The translations under genes were made by a program, and so were the position numbers. The notes beneath the pieces are model-generated. The model was given only the letters and a program-made list of their open reading frames with translations. It searched no databases and was not told the DNA's origin. Shown here piece by piece: positions 32,967-45,100 of a DNA stretch of 64,000 bases; position 1 is the first letter of the stretch; each line of letters opens with the position of its first letter. Source of the DNA: Posidonia oceanica (lineage: Eukaryota; Streptophyta; Magnoliopsida; Alismatales; Posidoniaceae); the NCBI GenBank assembly GCA_037176725.1, contig JAZBRS010000077.1, forward strand, positions 8,716,335-8,780,334. The letters run 5' to 3'.

Positions 32967-35190
32967 ATGGCCTAGTATACCAGCGAGCCTCTTGCTTCCA
33001 CTGATTTGGAGGAGATCCCCATTTCGGTCCCTCCTTCCCTTACTTTGGCTTCTACGACCTCCCCTTCCCTCCATGCATTCCGCTTCAGGGTGCATGACGA
33101 TCCTTTGCATACTACGGGACAACCGCGGACCTCAATCGATCTGGAGCCTGTCACTGAATCTGTCCTGGTGGCTACCACTCAGGCTCCAGAAGTCCCACCT
33201 CTTGTCCCTTCCTTGGGCCTTCCTGTTTCAAGAATTCAGATGGCTACGGCTATCTCTGCTGTAGGGTCGGACTCACCCGACTTTGTAGCTCTTGTGTCCC
33301 CTTCGGTTGACACCCCTTGGCATCCTGGCTTGTCGGTCGGCGAGACCTCTGCCATGCAATTACAACATCTGATAGCTACAGTTCAGAAGTTGCGAGGTAT
33401 GGTTCTTCCCTTCACTCCTTCTTCGCTTCCTCCTCCTCTGACCCCTGAGGTTCTGGTGTAGCCTACTTTAGCTTTGCAAGCTCATCCCACAGTACTCCTG
33501 CCTTTGCCATCGCCCCAAATTCTCACTGCACTAGTGATGGGGGTGACATCGTCTTTGTCACCAGCACAGACACCACTTAGCACACAGCATACACCTCCGG
33601 CATCTAGTGGCCAGCCTTTTGGGTTGGTAGGAGCACAGTACGCACAGAGCCCGCTGCCTGGCACCATACCAGTGCAGCAGCTATTGTTCCCTCATTCTGC
33701 ACCTTACACTGCATAGCATCTTGCATAGCCATATCCAGTACCTCAACAATTTTTTCCCCCAACATGCATGCCACCTCCCTCAGCACTATCACACAGGTAC
33801 ACTGGCCCTCGCGCCATGACACCAAGCGGTGCGATGGTCGATCCAGAGGACCCCTCAGCGTACATGGCCCCAGCTGCACAATCTCCATCGGTAGCACCCT
33901 CAGACACCCGCCTTGCTAGGATGGGCAATTTGGAGAAAGCACTACGACAAGTGCAGGGCAGTGGCCGCCAGTCCTACCTGTTCTAGGACCTCTATTATTT
34001 CTCATAGGCTGTACTCCCAGTGAAATTTCGTATCCCGGAATTCGAAAAATACAACGGTAAGGACTATCCTGTCTCTCATCTTCGAGCATACTGCGGAGAC
34101 CTCACACAGCTTCAGGCTGACGATAGGTTATTGATCCGACTATGCCAGAAGAGTGTGACTAGTCCAGGTCTTAAGTGGTTCACTTCACTTGACATGGCCT
34201 CCATCAAGACTTGGGACAATCTCAGGCAGGCGTTCCTAGAGCAGTACTCGTTCAACTTCGACTTGATCCCAAAGCACGAGGATCTTGTTGCCACCAAACA
34301 GAGACCCCACGAGCCATTCGGGGAGTACGTCGGCCGATGGCGTGCCCTTGCCTCACAAGTTCGTGATAGGCCCTCCAACGAGGAGTCTATCGAAATTATC
34401 ATTCGAGGTGTGCAGCCAGACATAGGGGGCCTGTTGAGCATCCAGCCTATCACCACCTTTTCATCTTTAATTCGGGTAGCCGCCCGCGTGGAAGGCTCAC
34501 TCTGTAGCGGTAGCTTTCCCGCACTCTCTGCATTTGCCAAACACAATAGTGGCAACAGCAGCGGTAGCAAAGGCAACAATGGCTCCGATGTCAACTACTA
34601 CAAGAAGCCAGTTGTTGCATACATCGATCCTCCCGTAGAGCCAACCCATGCAGAGAGCCAGCCCAGCTCACCTCAGCTTGCGTTGGCACTTAGTATTCAC
34701 CACACTACACAGAGCACCACCACCGTCGAGCCAGCACATCGCGTCGCACCAGCTGGGCAGGGACAGCAACCAAGACAAAGAAGGCCCCACTGCCAAGAGA
34801 ATGATTACACTCCGTTAGCCGAGTGGCTGAGTGCCATCTTTCCTAAGGTTGTGTCATACCTACAGCTTCCAGAGGTTCGCCCACCACCGGATCGTCTTCC
34901 ACGATGGTATTGTGTGCACTTGTACTGCAAATTCCATTGAAACAATGGACATTCGACGGATGCATGCTACACTCTCTGAAATGCTGTTGAGGATTTGATT
35001 GACAGTGGGATCATTGTCATCAACACACAGGAGGCAACACACTAGTATAGCTGGCCTTTCCTCATTTGAGTCTCCAAGCTCCAAGGACGCTGGGACCTCA
35101 GGGGTATATCTTCTTGATCCTGTCCTTGCTGATTCCAACCTTCCCTCGATGGATCCTTCTGATCTCATCGATGTGATATCTTCTTGATCC
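32967..35190 (+). pseudogene. gag: C element: gag, full of in-frame stops
   Basis: One frame runs from the ATG at 32967 to about 35070 with no frameshift and ten stops: TAG at 32973, 33459, 33714, 33726, 33984, 34005 and 35043; TGA at 34938, 34977 and 35067. The capsid domain is clear at 34040-34500 (HLRAYCGDLTQLQ, GLKWFTSLDM, AFLEQYSFNFD, EPFGEYVGRW), close to T's gag. The zinc knuckle C-x2-H-x4-H-x4-C spans 34926-34967, with TGA 34938 inside it. From about 35085 similarity continues in another frame (MDPSDLID, matching VDPSDLIS in T's pre-protease spacer) to about 35190. Upstream of gag, 32757-32966 matches T's and D's pre-gag leader. Confidence 0.88.
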
Positions 35191-36059
35191 CATCCTTATT
35201 GATTCCAACCTTCCCCCGATGGATCCTTCTGGTCTCATTGATGTGATCTCTTCTCTTGTCCCTTCCTAGCTCCGTCCATGGGGGGCCCGACTTAGAGCTT
35301 GCCTGTCTGCCGAGCACCGGTCCAACTCTGCAAGTGCAAGAACCCTGAATTCCAATATTGGATAGAAACAGCAGTCTCAACAACCTCAGCAGCATTGCCA
35401 AAATAATCAACAGCAGCAAGCAGCTAACAACGGAGATCAGAGCCATATCCTTTTGTTTGTTTCTTTGTTACTTTTCTTTTCCTTCAAAGAAAAAAAAAGA
35501 GCAAAAAATCAAAAAGCAAAAAACACCAAAAAATCAGAAAACTAAAAACACCTCATAGGACCTATACCTCCAGAGGGGAAAAAAAATCAATAAAAGGGCA
35601 TAAAAAAGGAAGACAGCAGATGAAGATAGAAGTCAGCCCTAGAGAGAGAGGTGAGCAAAATAGGCCTATTCCCTACGACTTACCTTGGAGAGGAGTCAGA
35701 GCATACACCTGGAAAGCCCACAAATCCTCCAGGGACTAGTCACCCCTGCTTTGCAGCAGCTCCCCAGCACCAGGCCAGGCATCCTTTTACCTCTAAGCCA
35801 GGGATAGAGTAAACCTACGCACCTATGAGGGAGTAAAAAAAATGGAAAAATAAAAAAAATAGGTGTAGGTCCTAGAGTGTTTGGCATGGAGCCTGTTTCT
35901 TACCACACCACCAGACATATCACCTTCTGGGACACCGTCCACTCCAGAGAGCCACCTACAGTCTAGGAGTCCAGGTAGAGTCTCGTGAGTTGAGGACAAC
36001 TCCTTCCTATGTATCAGGCATTCCTAGCATTCCAAAAGCTGAGGGCAACAAAAATTAAC
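35191..36059 (+). other. C element: pol-deletion zone, non-coding
   Basis: 35191-35450 has partial repeats of GATCCTTCTG(A/G)TCTCAT-type sequence. 35480-35620 is an A-rich low-complexity stretch (AAAAAATCA, CAAAAAACACC). 35620-36059 is unremarkable. No protease or polymerase similarity is visible, so the pol deletion breakpoint lies within this zone. Confidence 0.6.
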
Positions 36060-36366
36060 ATAAATCACGCATCTACAAACAACAAATTTGCATAAATCAT
36101 GCATACAAAAAAAATTGCATAAATCATACATCTATAAACAACAGAATTTGCATAAATCATGCATCTATAAACAACAGAATTTGCATAAATCATACATCTA
36201 CAAACAACAAATTTGCATAAGTCATGCATACAACAAAATTTGCATAAATCATGCATCTACAAACAACAAAATTTGCATAAATCATGCATACTACAAAATT
36301 GCATAAATCATGCGTCTTCATCAGAAATAAATCAATCATGCATAAAATTTTGCATAAATCATACAT
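36060..36366 (+). repeat. C 3' region: 33-37-bp tandem array
   Basis: About eight units of TTTGCATAAATCATGCAT plus CTACAAACAACAAA-like tails. They include an internal ATGCAT palindrome and become irregular after 36300. 36367-36760 holds no gene that I can identify. Confidence 0.85.
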
Positions 36367-36760
36367 GCATCAATCACTTCTGTACTCTCCCTCTCGACTC
36401 TGCAAGGCATCGAACAGTTCTCAACCAGGGGCAGGACAGCTGCTCTCTGGTCAAGGCACATACATTAGAGCAATGATAGAACAAGCCTTCTACGACAGCA
36501 TTCTCTCAACAAGTAACCAACAATGGACAATACCCACCTTCAGGAGCGAACATCAGCAAACAAGCACTTTCTTGTGCTCAGTCAGAATATAGCAACAACG
36601 GTCCAAGGTGCACTTGTAGACGGGACTCAACCCCCGTAGACTTTAACCAAGCAGTCTGGCCCTTACATCTCTCTTTGTCTCACTCTCCCGTGAAGCGAAT
36701 CCTTCAGCATCTCTTTGATACCAGGGGCATGTTAGCTGTTCTGTGGTATCGACTTATCAG

Positions 36761-37030
36761 ATCTATCTTCCTTTGGTGCCGAGTCGGTCGGCTTGTCACT
36801 GATTCTCCTTTGGTGGCGAGTCGGTTGATTTGTCACTGATGTTCATATCCTCCTTTAGTGGTAAGTCAGTCGACTTGACACTAATATTCTTACCCTCCTT
36901 TGGTGGTAAGTCGGTCGACTTGATACTGATATTCTTGTCCTCCTTTGTTGATCAGTCGGTCAACTTATCGCTGGAATTCTTGTTCCCTTCTTTCTGTGGT
37001 GAGTCGGTTGACCTGTCATTGTTATCCTGT
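36761..37030 (+). repeat. C 3' UTR: about 57-bp repeats
   Basis: Four to five diverged units of TCCTTTGGTGG(T/C)AAGTCGG followed by TCGACTTG(A/T)CACTGAT. GTCGGTCGACTTGAC gives a short inverted repeat in each unit. The array grades into the 36-bp array that follows. Confidence 0.75.
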
Positions 37031-38440
37031 GGTGTTTGATCGCATGATCTATCGTTGATTATCCTGTGGTGTTAGATCAGACAATCTGTCACTGATATCC
37101 TGTGGTGCCAGATCGGAGGAGCTGTCACTGATATCCTGTGGCATTAGATCGCATGATCTATCACTAATTCCCTGTGGTGACAGATCGGAGGATCTGTCAC
37201 TGATATCCTGTGGCGTTAGATCACATGATCTATCGTTGATTATCCTGTGGTGCCAGATCAGAGGATCTATCACTGATATCCTATGGCGTTAGATCGCATG
37301 ATCTATCGTTGATTATCCTATGGTGTCAGATCGGACAATCTTTCATTGATATCCTATGGCGTTAGATCGGATGATCTATCGTTGATTATCCTGTGGTGCT
37401 AGAGCGGAGGATCTGTCACTGATATCCTGTGGCGTTAGATCGCATGATCTATCACTGATTTCCTATGGTGTCAGATCGGACAATCTGTCACTGATATCTT
37501 GTGGCGTTAGATCGCATGATCTATCATTGATTTCCTGTGGTGTCAGATCAAACAATCTGTCACTGATATCTTGTGGCATTAGATCGCATGATCTATTGTT
37601 GATTTCCTGTGGTGTCAGATCGGACAATCTGTCACAGATTTCCTGTGGCGTTAGATAGCACGATCTGTCACTAATTTCCCTCACCATTATTATGTGGCAT
37701 TAGATCGCATGATCTATCGTTGATTTCCTGTGGTGTCAGATCGGACAATTTGTCACTGATATCTTGTGGTGTTAGATCGCATGATCTATCGTTGATTTCC
37801 TGTGGTGTTAGATCAGACAATCTGTCACTAATATCTTGTGGCGTTAGATCGCATGATCTATCGTTGATTTCCTGTGGTGTCAGATCGGACAATCTGTCAC
37901 TGATATCTTGTGACGTTAGATCGCATGATCTATTGCTGATTTCCTGTGGTGTCAGATCGAACAATTTGTCACAGATATCTTGTGGCGTTAGATCGCATGA
38001 TCTATCGTTGATTTCCTGTGGTGTCAAATTGGACAATCTGTCACTGATTTCCTGTGGCATTAGATCGCATGATCTATCATTGATTTCCTGTGGTGTCAGA
38101 TCAAACAATCTGTCACTGATATCTTGTGGCGTTAGAACGCATGATCTATCGTTGATTTCCTATGGTGTCAGATTGGGCAATCTGTCATTGATATCTTGTG
38201 GCGTTAGATCACATGATCTATCGTTGATTTCTTGTGGTGTTAGATCGGACAATCTGTCACTGATATCTTGTGGCATTAGATCGCATGATCTAACGTTGAT
38301 TTCTTGTAGTGTCAGTTCAGAGAATCTATCACTGATTTCCTATGGCGTTAGATCGCACGATCTGTCGCTGATTTCCCTCACCGTTATCCTGTGGCGTTAG
38401 ATCGCATGATCTATCATTGACTATCTTGTGGTGCAAGTCC
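37031..38440 (+). repeat. C 3' UTR: 36-bp satellite array, 72-bp dimers, about 39 monomers
   Basis: Two monomer types mostly alternate: one with CAGATCGGACAATCTGTCAC and one with TAGATCGCATGATCTATC. Each contains an inverted repeat (CAGAT...ATCTG or GATCGCATGATC). Because 36 is a multiple of three, long open frames (for example 37720-38400 plus, 37671-38108 minus) arise on both strands. They encode only repeated ISCGVRS / LTPQ(E/D)I peptides and are not called as genes. Confidence 0.93.
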
Positions 38441-38829
38441 GACAGCTTGCCATACCCTTTCCATCATCTTGGTGCCAAGAGCATTTCGACTGCCCCTGGT
38501 ATCTCTCGCCTGATGCCAGGGGCATCTCTCCGTTGTCCTGTGGTATCATGCTTTCTAGATTCGGGCTGGTAGCCCAAACTACTCAGTTGATGCCCATCAA
38601 ACTGTCTAGCACTGGGCTGATACCCCTAACTATGTGTTTGACACCCGTCATATTGTCTAAATTTCAGGCAGACGAGTTTGATGACTTGTCGTCACTCCAC
38701 TTGACCGATAGACTTGCAGGTCTATCTTATTTTCTTGATACTAGGGGCATCAGTGTCGCCCATTGGTATCATCTTATCCTGTGCCTCGGGTTGACACCCC
38801 TAACTGTCAATGGGTTTTGGTATTCCCGT
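38441..38829 (+). other. C 3' UTR segment homologous to T 13150-13500
   Basis: Contains CCAGGGGCATC and GGGCTGGTAGCCC / GGGCTGATACCCC segments, matching on the opposite strand the unique and three-repeat part of T's 3' UTR. It fixes the alignment of the two 3' UTRs, showing that the arrays on either side were gained or replaced in one lineage. Confidence 0.65.
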
Positions 38830-39235
38830 TATAATCCTTTTGCGGTCGATAAGTCCGAAACTTATCTATTCCAGTTGATAAGTCTGAAATTTATCATATT
38901 AATCCTTTTGCAGTCAATAAGTCTTAAACTTATCTATTCCAATTCATAAGTCCGAAACTTATCATATCAATCCATTTACGGTCGATAAGTCCGAAACTTA
39001 TTATATCAATTCTTTTGTGGTCGATAAGTCCGAAACTTATTATATCAATCCTTTTGTGGTTGATAATTCCGAAACTTATCTATTCTAGTTGATAAGTCCG
39101 AAACTTATCACATCATCCCTTTTGCGATTGATAAGTCCGAAGCATATCATTGCCGGCTGATAAGTCTGAAACTTATCATATCCTCTTTTCCGGTCGATAA
39201 GTCCGAAACTTATCATATCATCCTTTTGCATTGCA
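38830..39235 (+). repeat. C 3' UTR: 29-40-bp array with GATAAGTCCGAAACTTATC
   Basis: About 11 units of GATAAGTCCGAAACTTATC plus a linker (ATCAATCCTTTTGCGGTC). The stem GATAAG...CTTATC and loop TCCGA are shared with T's array B although the linkers are unrelated. 39236-39623 is 3' UTR without a gene. Confidence 0.9.
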
Positions 39236-39623
39236 TGCTAGGTAGTTGCATCCTCATCCCGATCACTTAAAGCTACAAGACTCAGTGATCCATGGCATCA
39301 ACATTCCGATGGCTTAGAGCAACAGAGCTCAGCGATCCACCACATCACATTATCCACATTGGCATCACATACACATGCATCGCTTGCGCACCCCGAGCGA
39401 ACTTCAACACATATGAGCACTAGCTTGCCATCAGCATTGCAGGATTTACATCAGCATTGCGTCCTAGCATTTATATTTGCATTTACATTGTGGCAATGAG
39501 TCATGACTTTCGGTGCATCCACCGGATAAGTGACTTATGCCAACAATAACACTGCTTTCCCGTTGACTTCAGTTGGAGCGTCTTGTCAACCCAGAGCAGC
39601 GGCCTTGGTTCCCTCAACCACGC

Positions 39624-39638
39624 CCAGGGAGGGGCAAC
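39624..39638 (+). other. C element: polypurine tract
   Basis: CCAGGGAGGGGCAAC lies immediately before the LTR start TGTAGACACC, corresponding to T's tract at 9074-9089. Confidence 0.85.
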
Positions 39639-42184
39639 TGTAGACACCTCAATTTTGTAGTTCTTCGTCGGTGGCTTTTCCTCCTAAGTAATGTGCTCGG
39701 TCATGGCGGACCCCACCTATTCACCCAAACCCAAACCTAAGCCCCACCAATCCCAAACCCAAGCCTAAGTCCTCATTAATCCAAACCAAGCCTACACCTT
39801 AGCCTCATCTAAATCCAAGCCCAAGCCCAATCAGAAAAAGCCCAAAACACCCAAAGTCCACTCTTGGTCGTTGGACGCTAGGTCTGCCTGCGTCTTTTGT
39901 AAGACACAGGAAACTCAGCGTCTAACACCGCCAACCGGTTTGGAACGTAAGACGCTGAGTCTTATGCGTCTTACGTTAGACGCAGTTCAATTTGGCGTCC
40001 TACGCACCAAGACTAATAGAGTTCGGATTTTGGCCACCAATCGACATAGAAGCGCAAATACACTTGTGCCCCTCATCCAAAACCTTATCCCGACCATGTC
40101 CCACATCCCTTCGCTTCAAATTCTCACGTTACACTCCATGCAACCCCATATAAGCATTTTTTCTTCTTCTTTCAAGGAGGTTGGCAACCAGCAGTCCCTG
40201 TGGTGTTTTGGCAAGGCTTCGGGAAGGCCAGGGCTAGCTCTGGGTTGGTCGGAATGGGGTGTCTTTGGGTTGTTTTTGGCTTCTGAATCTCCCAGCCACA
40301 AACAACCCGAAGACACCCCATTCCGACCAACCCAGAGCTAGCCCTGGCCTTCCCGAAGCCTTGCCAAAACATCACAGCTGCCGTCCGAGCCATTACAAAC
40401 CAGAGAGAGCCGCCAACGTCGAGGAAGCAACACCAAACATCAAAACAGGTAAGTATGCTTCTCCCCATAGCTTTGAATTTTAATTCTCATGTCGTGAATA
40501 CTTGTTTCAATGCATGCTATTTGAGTTTGCTTGTGTCATGCCTCTGTGTTAGCCGCACTTTCATTTTCCAGTGATGGGTTCACCGGCCATGTGAGGCCGT
40601 CGGCCATTGAGCATGGCTGGGAACCCCACTGCCATTTAGCTTGCATCTTAGGCCTCTACATGACCTCCCCAAACCTCCACGATGAACCGCAGTCAAACTC
40701 CATGGGCTCCAAGCCGTTCTAATGGCCGGAGAACCCATCAGATTCCAACGAAAGGCAAGTGGAGGTGGGGAGGTTGATTTACATGTACATTTTTTATAAT
40801 AATTTCATGGTTATATTCATGGATGAATGTTCTTACTTAAGGCAAGTTTTTTGGTTTCAATTCGAATCGTTTTGAGTTGATAATCGATCGAGAACCTCGG
40901 TCAGAGCGTAAGACGTCGAATCTGGCGCATCTTACGTAAGACACATGGTTTTCTAGCGTCGTATGCCTCTGTTAAGTTTTATGCATATTTTCTCCCCAGA
41001 AATGTTCTGGATGATTTTTAACATTTTGATATATGATGCATGTAGTGATTTTAGTCCATCCCCATTATGTTTTGCTCCATTAACATTTGGTAAAAAAACA
41101 TGTTTTGTTTCCTGAGATTAAATGTAAAAGAGATTGCATTCAAGTGTAAGATGCTAGTACTGTAGCGTCTTACGTAAGACACTGCAAATCACAGCGTCTT
41201 ACACTTCTGTCTAGTTTTCCCTTGTTTTCATGAAATGATCTCTGAAACATTTTCAATGGATCTGCACATTGATTCTAAATGCATACCATGTTTCAAAAAC
41301 CATTTCAATGCTGTTTTGTTTCCCATAAATATTGGCCTATATTGATTTCTCGTTATTTTTGCCATTCAGTGAATTTTTTGCTTTTCTGTGTTAGACGTGG
41401 CAGTTCTTGCATCTTACATAAGACGCTGAGGATGCTAGGATCTAACACTTCCAGTACACTGAACTCTGATTTGAGACTTTCCGATATTGATTCTGATCAT
41501 GTTTACTCTTGATTTTGGTTATTCAACTTGATTCGAACATCTACAGCAGCTTCATGGCTTTAAATATCATTTCTAGCATGCTTTTAAAAGCATACAGCAT
41601 GTTATTTAAGACATGATTTGATTCCCCTTTGCACGGTTTTATCCGGTGTTTTGTTTCTCACCTGCATTCATTTAGGGCAATGATGCATACTGTCTGAGAT
41701 TCTTGTGGATTGAGATTCCTCTTTCCAAAATGCGGTTAACGCTGCTGAGCACATAGGATGCATGGTTTTGTTTGCCATTATATATTATGGCATTAGCATA
41801 TTTTGAAAGGCATATAGCATGATTCGCATGGCATGGCATTATCGCCCGTGAGCGTACAGTAAATGGCACTTAACTGCCAACATTAGCCACAAATGAGTGG
41901 AATGGCCGAAAAAGACCGACTCTCTCGGGCGCATGGTGGTGCCTAACACCTTCCCAATGCATAACAGGAGTCCTTGCCCAATCTCTGGCCTACAATGACC
42001 CTGTGTCATATCTTTTGCATTTTTATTTATTTTGCTTGTTTTTCAGTTTTCCTCGTCTTCCCAGTTTTCAAAATAGACTAGGTGGCGACTCCAATGGTTT
42101 TTGTTTTCTCTCCTACAACTTTTGTCTATTTTCTTACATCTGTTTGCCGTGACCAGTCATTCGGCAATCGAGCCATTTAGTTGC
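39639..42184 (+). mobile_element. C element: 3' LTR (about 2.5 kb)
   Basis: Starts TGTAGACACCTCAATTTTG after the polypurine tract. It contains four GTAAGACGC/GCGTCTTAC inverted-repeat modules (39865-40010, 40905-40970, 41150-41210, 41395-41450), a long hairpin (40200-40375) and the conserved U5 block (41640-42090). It abuts D's LTR at 42185. The exact 3' end is uncertain because no ACTACA terminus is recognisable. Confidence 0.82.
40200..40375 (+). repeat. Near-perfect 81-bp inverted repeat, 14-nt loop
   Basis: Left arm 40200-40280, right arm 40295-40375, loop TTCTGAATCTCCCA. By eye 80 of 81 positions can pair as RNA, including two G:U pairs. It is not required by any known LTR function and has no counterpart in the other LTRs of the window. 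Confidence 0.92.
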
Positions 42185-45100
42185 TGTAGACACCCCATTA
42201 TGACAGCCTCGATGATGGTGGATCCTCCTGCAAGCTCGCTCGGACCCTGGGATAGCAAATTTCCACTTAAACCCCGCCCGAACCCTAAAACTTCACCTAA
42301 AACCTCCCAACCATCACCCAACCCTTCCTAAGCCTTAGCCCACACCCAACCCAAGCCAAAATACCGAAAACAGCCTTTAAACCACCCTTGGGATGTTAGA
42401 CGCTGGTTGTGCCAGCATCCAACGTTGGACGCTTTGCATGCTAGCGTCCAACGCATCGACCATGGCAGCCCTTTGGCTCGCCCACCGCCAGCTCCGCCGT
42501 TCCCCTTGAACCGCCCAACCACTTGGCTCGCCCCCGGAGTCAGTGCCTCACCCCGGTGCCGCCCGTACAGCACGCCACCTACTCTGCTTTCCTGCCGCAC
42601 GTTCGTTTGGACGTTTCCGGCCACCCCTTAGCTGACTTGCCTTTCGACGTGCACGCCACCTTCTGAGCGCACCTGCCATCCCACGCCCGTTTGCCATGCA
42701 TGCCACATCCGGCCAACGCCTTCCATTGCTAGAGCTTCACCCAACAAAACCAAGAGAACCCATTCGTCCGTAGGACACCATAGAGATTTCAATGAGAATT
42801 GAGAGCTTCCACAGCCTTGTGCGATCCACCACGAGCGTTCCCCAACCTTCAGCCACCTTTCCCAACCTTCTCCCGCGTCCCAGCAGCTCGTCGGAGTTCA
42901 ACTTGCCACCTTCTTCCACGCCGCCAACGAGGATAGCAAATAGCCTCTGCAAGCCACGAACAGGTAGGCTTTTCGTCACCTTTAGCTTGCATGCATCTGT
43001 GGTAGTGTGATAGGCTAATTTTTCACACACACATGCCCCTTCGTTGGCCGGAGGAGACTTGGTCGTCGGCCACGGGGAGGAGGAGGTGGATGGAGCAATC
43101 CACCCACCCATTTTTGGCACTGAGCACATGGACGTGCTCGTCGTCACACACTCTTGCTTCCTAGCTAGTTAGATCTTGGTTTCTGGTCGATTTGGCCATT
43201 GATTTTGTCCGGGAAAGATCCCGACCTGTTGGACGCACACCCTGGTGCGTCCAACGTTGGACATGCTTTGTGCCAGCGTCCAACACTCATGCAGGTCCTT
43301 TTATTTATTTATTTTATTTTGCTTCTATATTACTATGATTTGAATGCTATTATCTGTGGGTTTTCGTTGCACGCTTTCCTTCATGTTTCCAAGTGCCATG
43401 TTATGTATGTCTAGTATTAATCCTAGCTTGGATTTATGTTTATGCTTCTGAATGCCATGCTGCTTCTCTGTGTAGGACGTTGGAGTACACTGCGTCCTAC
43501 GTTGGACGCTGGTGTATCCAACGTCCTATGCTCCTGCATGCTTACACATAGTTTAATGCTCAGATGTTGCATTATTTATTTAAGATACTTGCTTGATCCA
43601 TGTTGCATGCCTTGGGTTTTCCCATTTTCAGTAGCTTGAATGCATGTTTAAGTGGTCCATGCGCTTAGTTCTCCTTGCTATTTGATGTGCCTTTTCTTTG
43701 TGTTGGACGCTGGTGCATACCGCGTCCTACGTAGGACGTTGTTACATCTAGCGTCCTATACTTCTACATGTCTGCCTGTGTCTTAATGCTTGCATGATGA
43801 TTTTACTTCTTATGTTTGCTTGATCCATGCATGTGTGGTTATGTTTAGCCCCTATAGCAACTGTTTTCAAGTTTACAAGGCTTTCTATCAGGGGTTTATG
43901 TTGGTTTTCATGTCCATGCTTTTCTCTGTGTTGGACGCAGATACTGCTTCCGTCCTACATAGGACGCTGATGCTGCTTGTGTCTTACACCCTAGCTGCAT
44001 GTTTCCTTATGCATGTGTCTTAAATGCTTTGCTTTCAGGATATTTACTTGATCCATGTGTGCATGCTTAGCCTTAGCTTGTTTACAGTGACTTGGATGCA
44101 TGCCTAGATGTCATTATCAGTTTGCATGTAGCAGTTCTTTATGTTTCTGTTTGCTCTATGTTGGATGTAGAATGCCCTAGGGTCCTATGTAGGAGGCTGT
44201 GTATTCTAGCGTCCAACACTCTACATTGTTTCAAGTTTGCTTTATGCCTATGCCATGTTCTTAAATCTCTTTTGGTTGTTTATTTGGATTGCCGAGCATG
44301 ATCTGCATCTCTTCTACTGCCATATTGCATTTGCATCGCATTTATACAGCCAGCATGCACGCATTTATTTTAAAACCTAGCCTTAGTTGTTGGACGCTAT
44401 GTATCACTGCTTCCAATGTTGGACGCTGGTGATCTCAGCGTCCAACATCCTCTGCCAGTTTAAAAATTATTTTGATGCTTGCATTTGAATTCTGAGCTTT
44501 GCGCCTTGATATGTTAGCATGGTTTATCTGCCCATAGCTTTCTCATTGCATTAAAACACACATTTTCCAAATTTGCATGCCTTCCCTTGCAGTTTTCCTG
44601 TCCTCTGTGTTGGGCACTGGCTTCTCCTATGTCCAACATAGGACACTGGTCAGTCCAGTGTCCAACACTTTACTGTTGGCTGAATTCTGTTTTTAAGTGC
44701 CGATTTCGTTTTGGTTGTCGCTTTCCGCATTTTGTTGCCTCTGGTACATGCCTTGACACCCGTGCATGCTGTCGGACCCCTGTTTTCTGTTTTATGCCTT
44801 GCATTGCCTGCTTTCCCATGGTTTTTCACCTCGAACTTGTTTTCCATTGCATGTCGCTTTGCATTGCATGGTTTTAGCCGTCGTTTTGTTTTCTTGCCTA
44901 CATAGCATTTAGGACAGTGATGCTTATTGTTTGGAGTTCTTACGAACCAGGGCTCGCCCAGTTTGGAACACAGGTAGCGCTGCTGAGCACATAGGTTGCA
45001 CGTTTAATTTCCCATGCATGGCATTCAGGCATTTAGGCATTTAAAGCATTAATAGCATGGCATAGCATCTATCGCCCTCGGGCGTACAGTTAAAGGCAAT

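Larger units (their letters stand above)
32757..42184 (+). mobile_element. C: degenerate Tat-lineage element remnant
   Basis: Plus-strand relic: leader end and gag (32757 to about 35190), pol deleted, 3' UTR arrays, polypurine tract (39624) and 3' LTR (39639-42184). The 5' LTR was separated when R inserted at 32757 and must lie left of the window if it survives. Gag, the 3' UTR landmarks at 38450-38830 and the LTR U5 block all match T, so C is an older member of the same clade. No RT, RNase H or integrase residue was found between 35190 and 39638. Confidence 0.85.

Noticed and set aside
37463..38400. Open frames of 145-226 codons on both strands in C's 36-bp array
   Set aside because: The 36-bp period keeps frames open; the peptide is a simple repeat with no domain.
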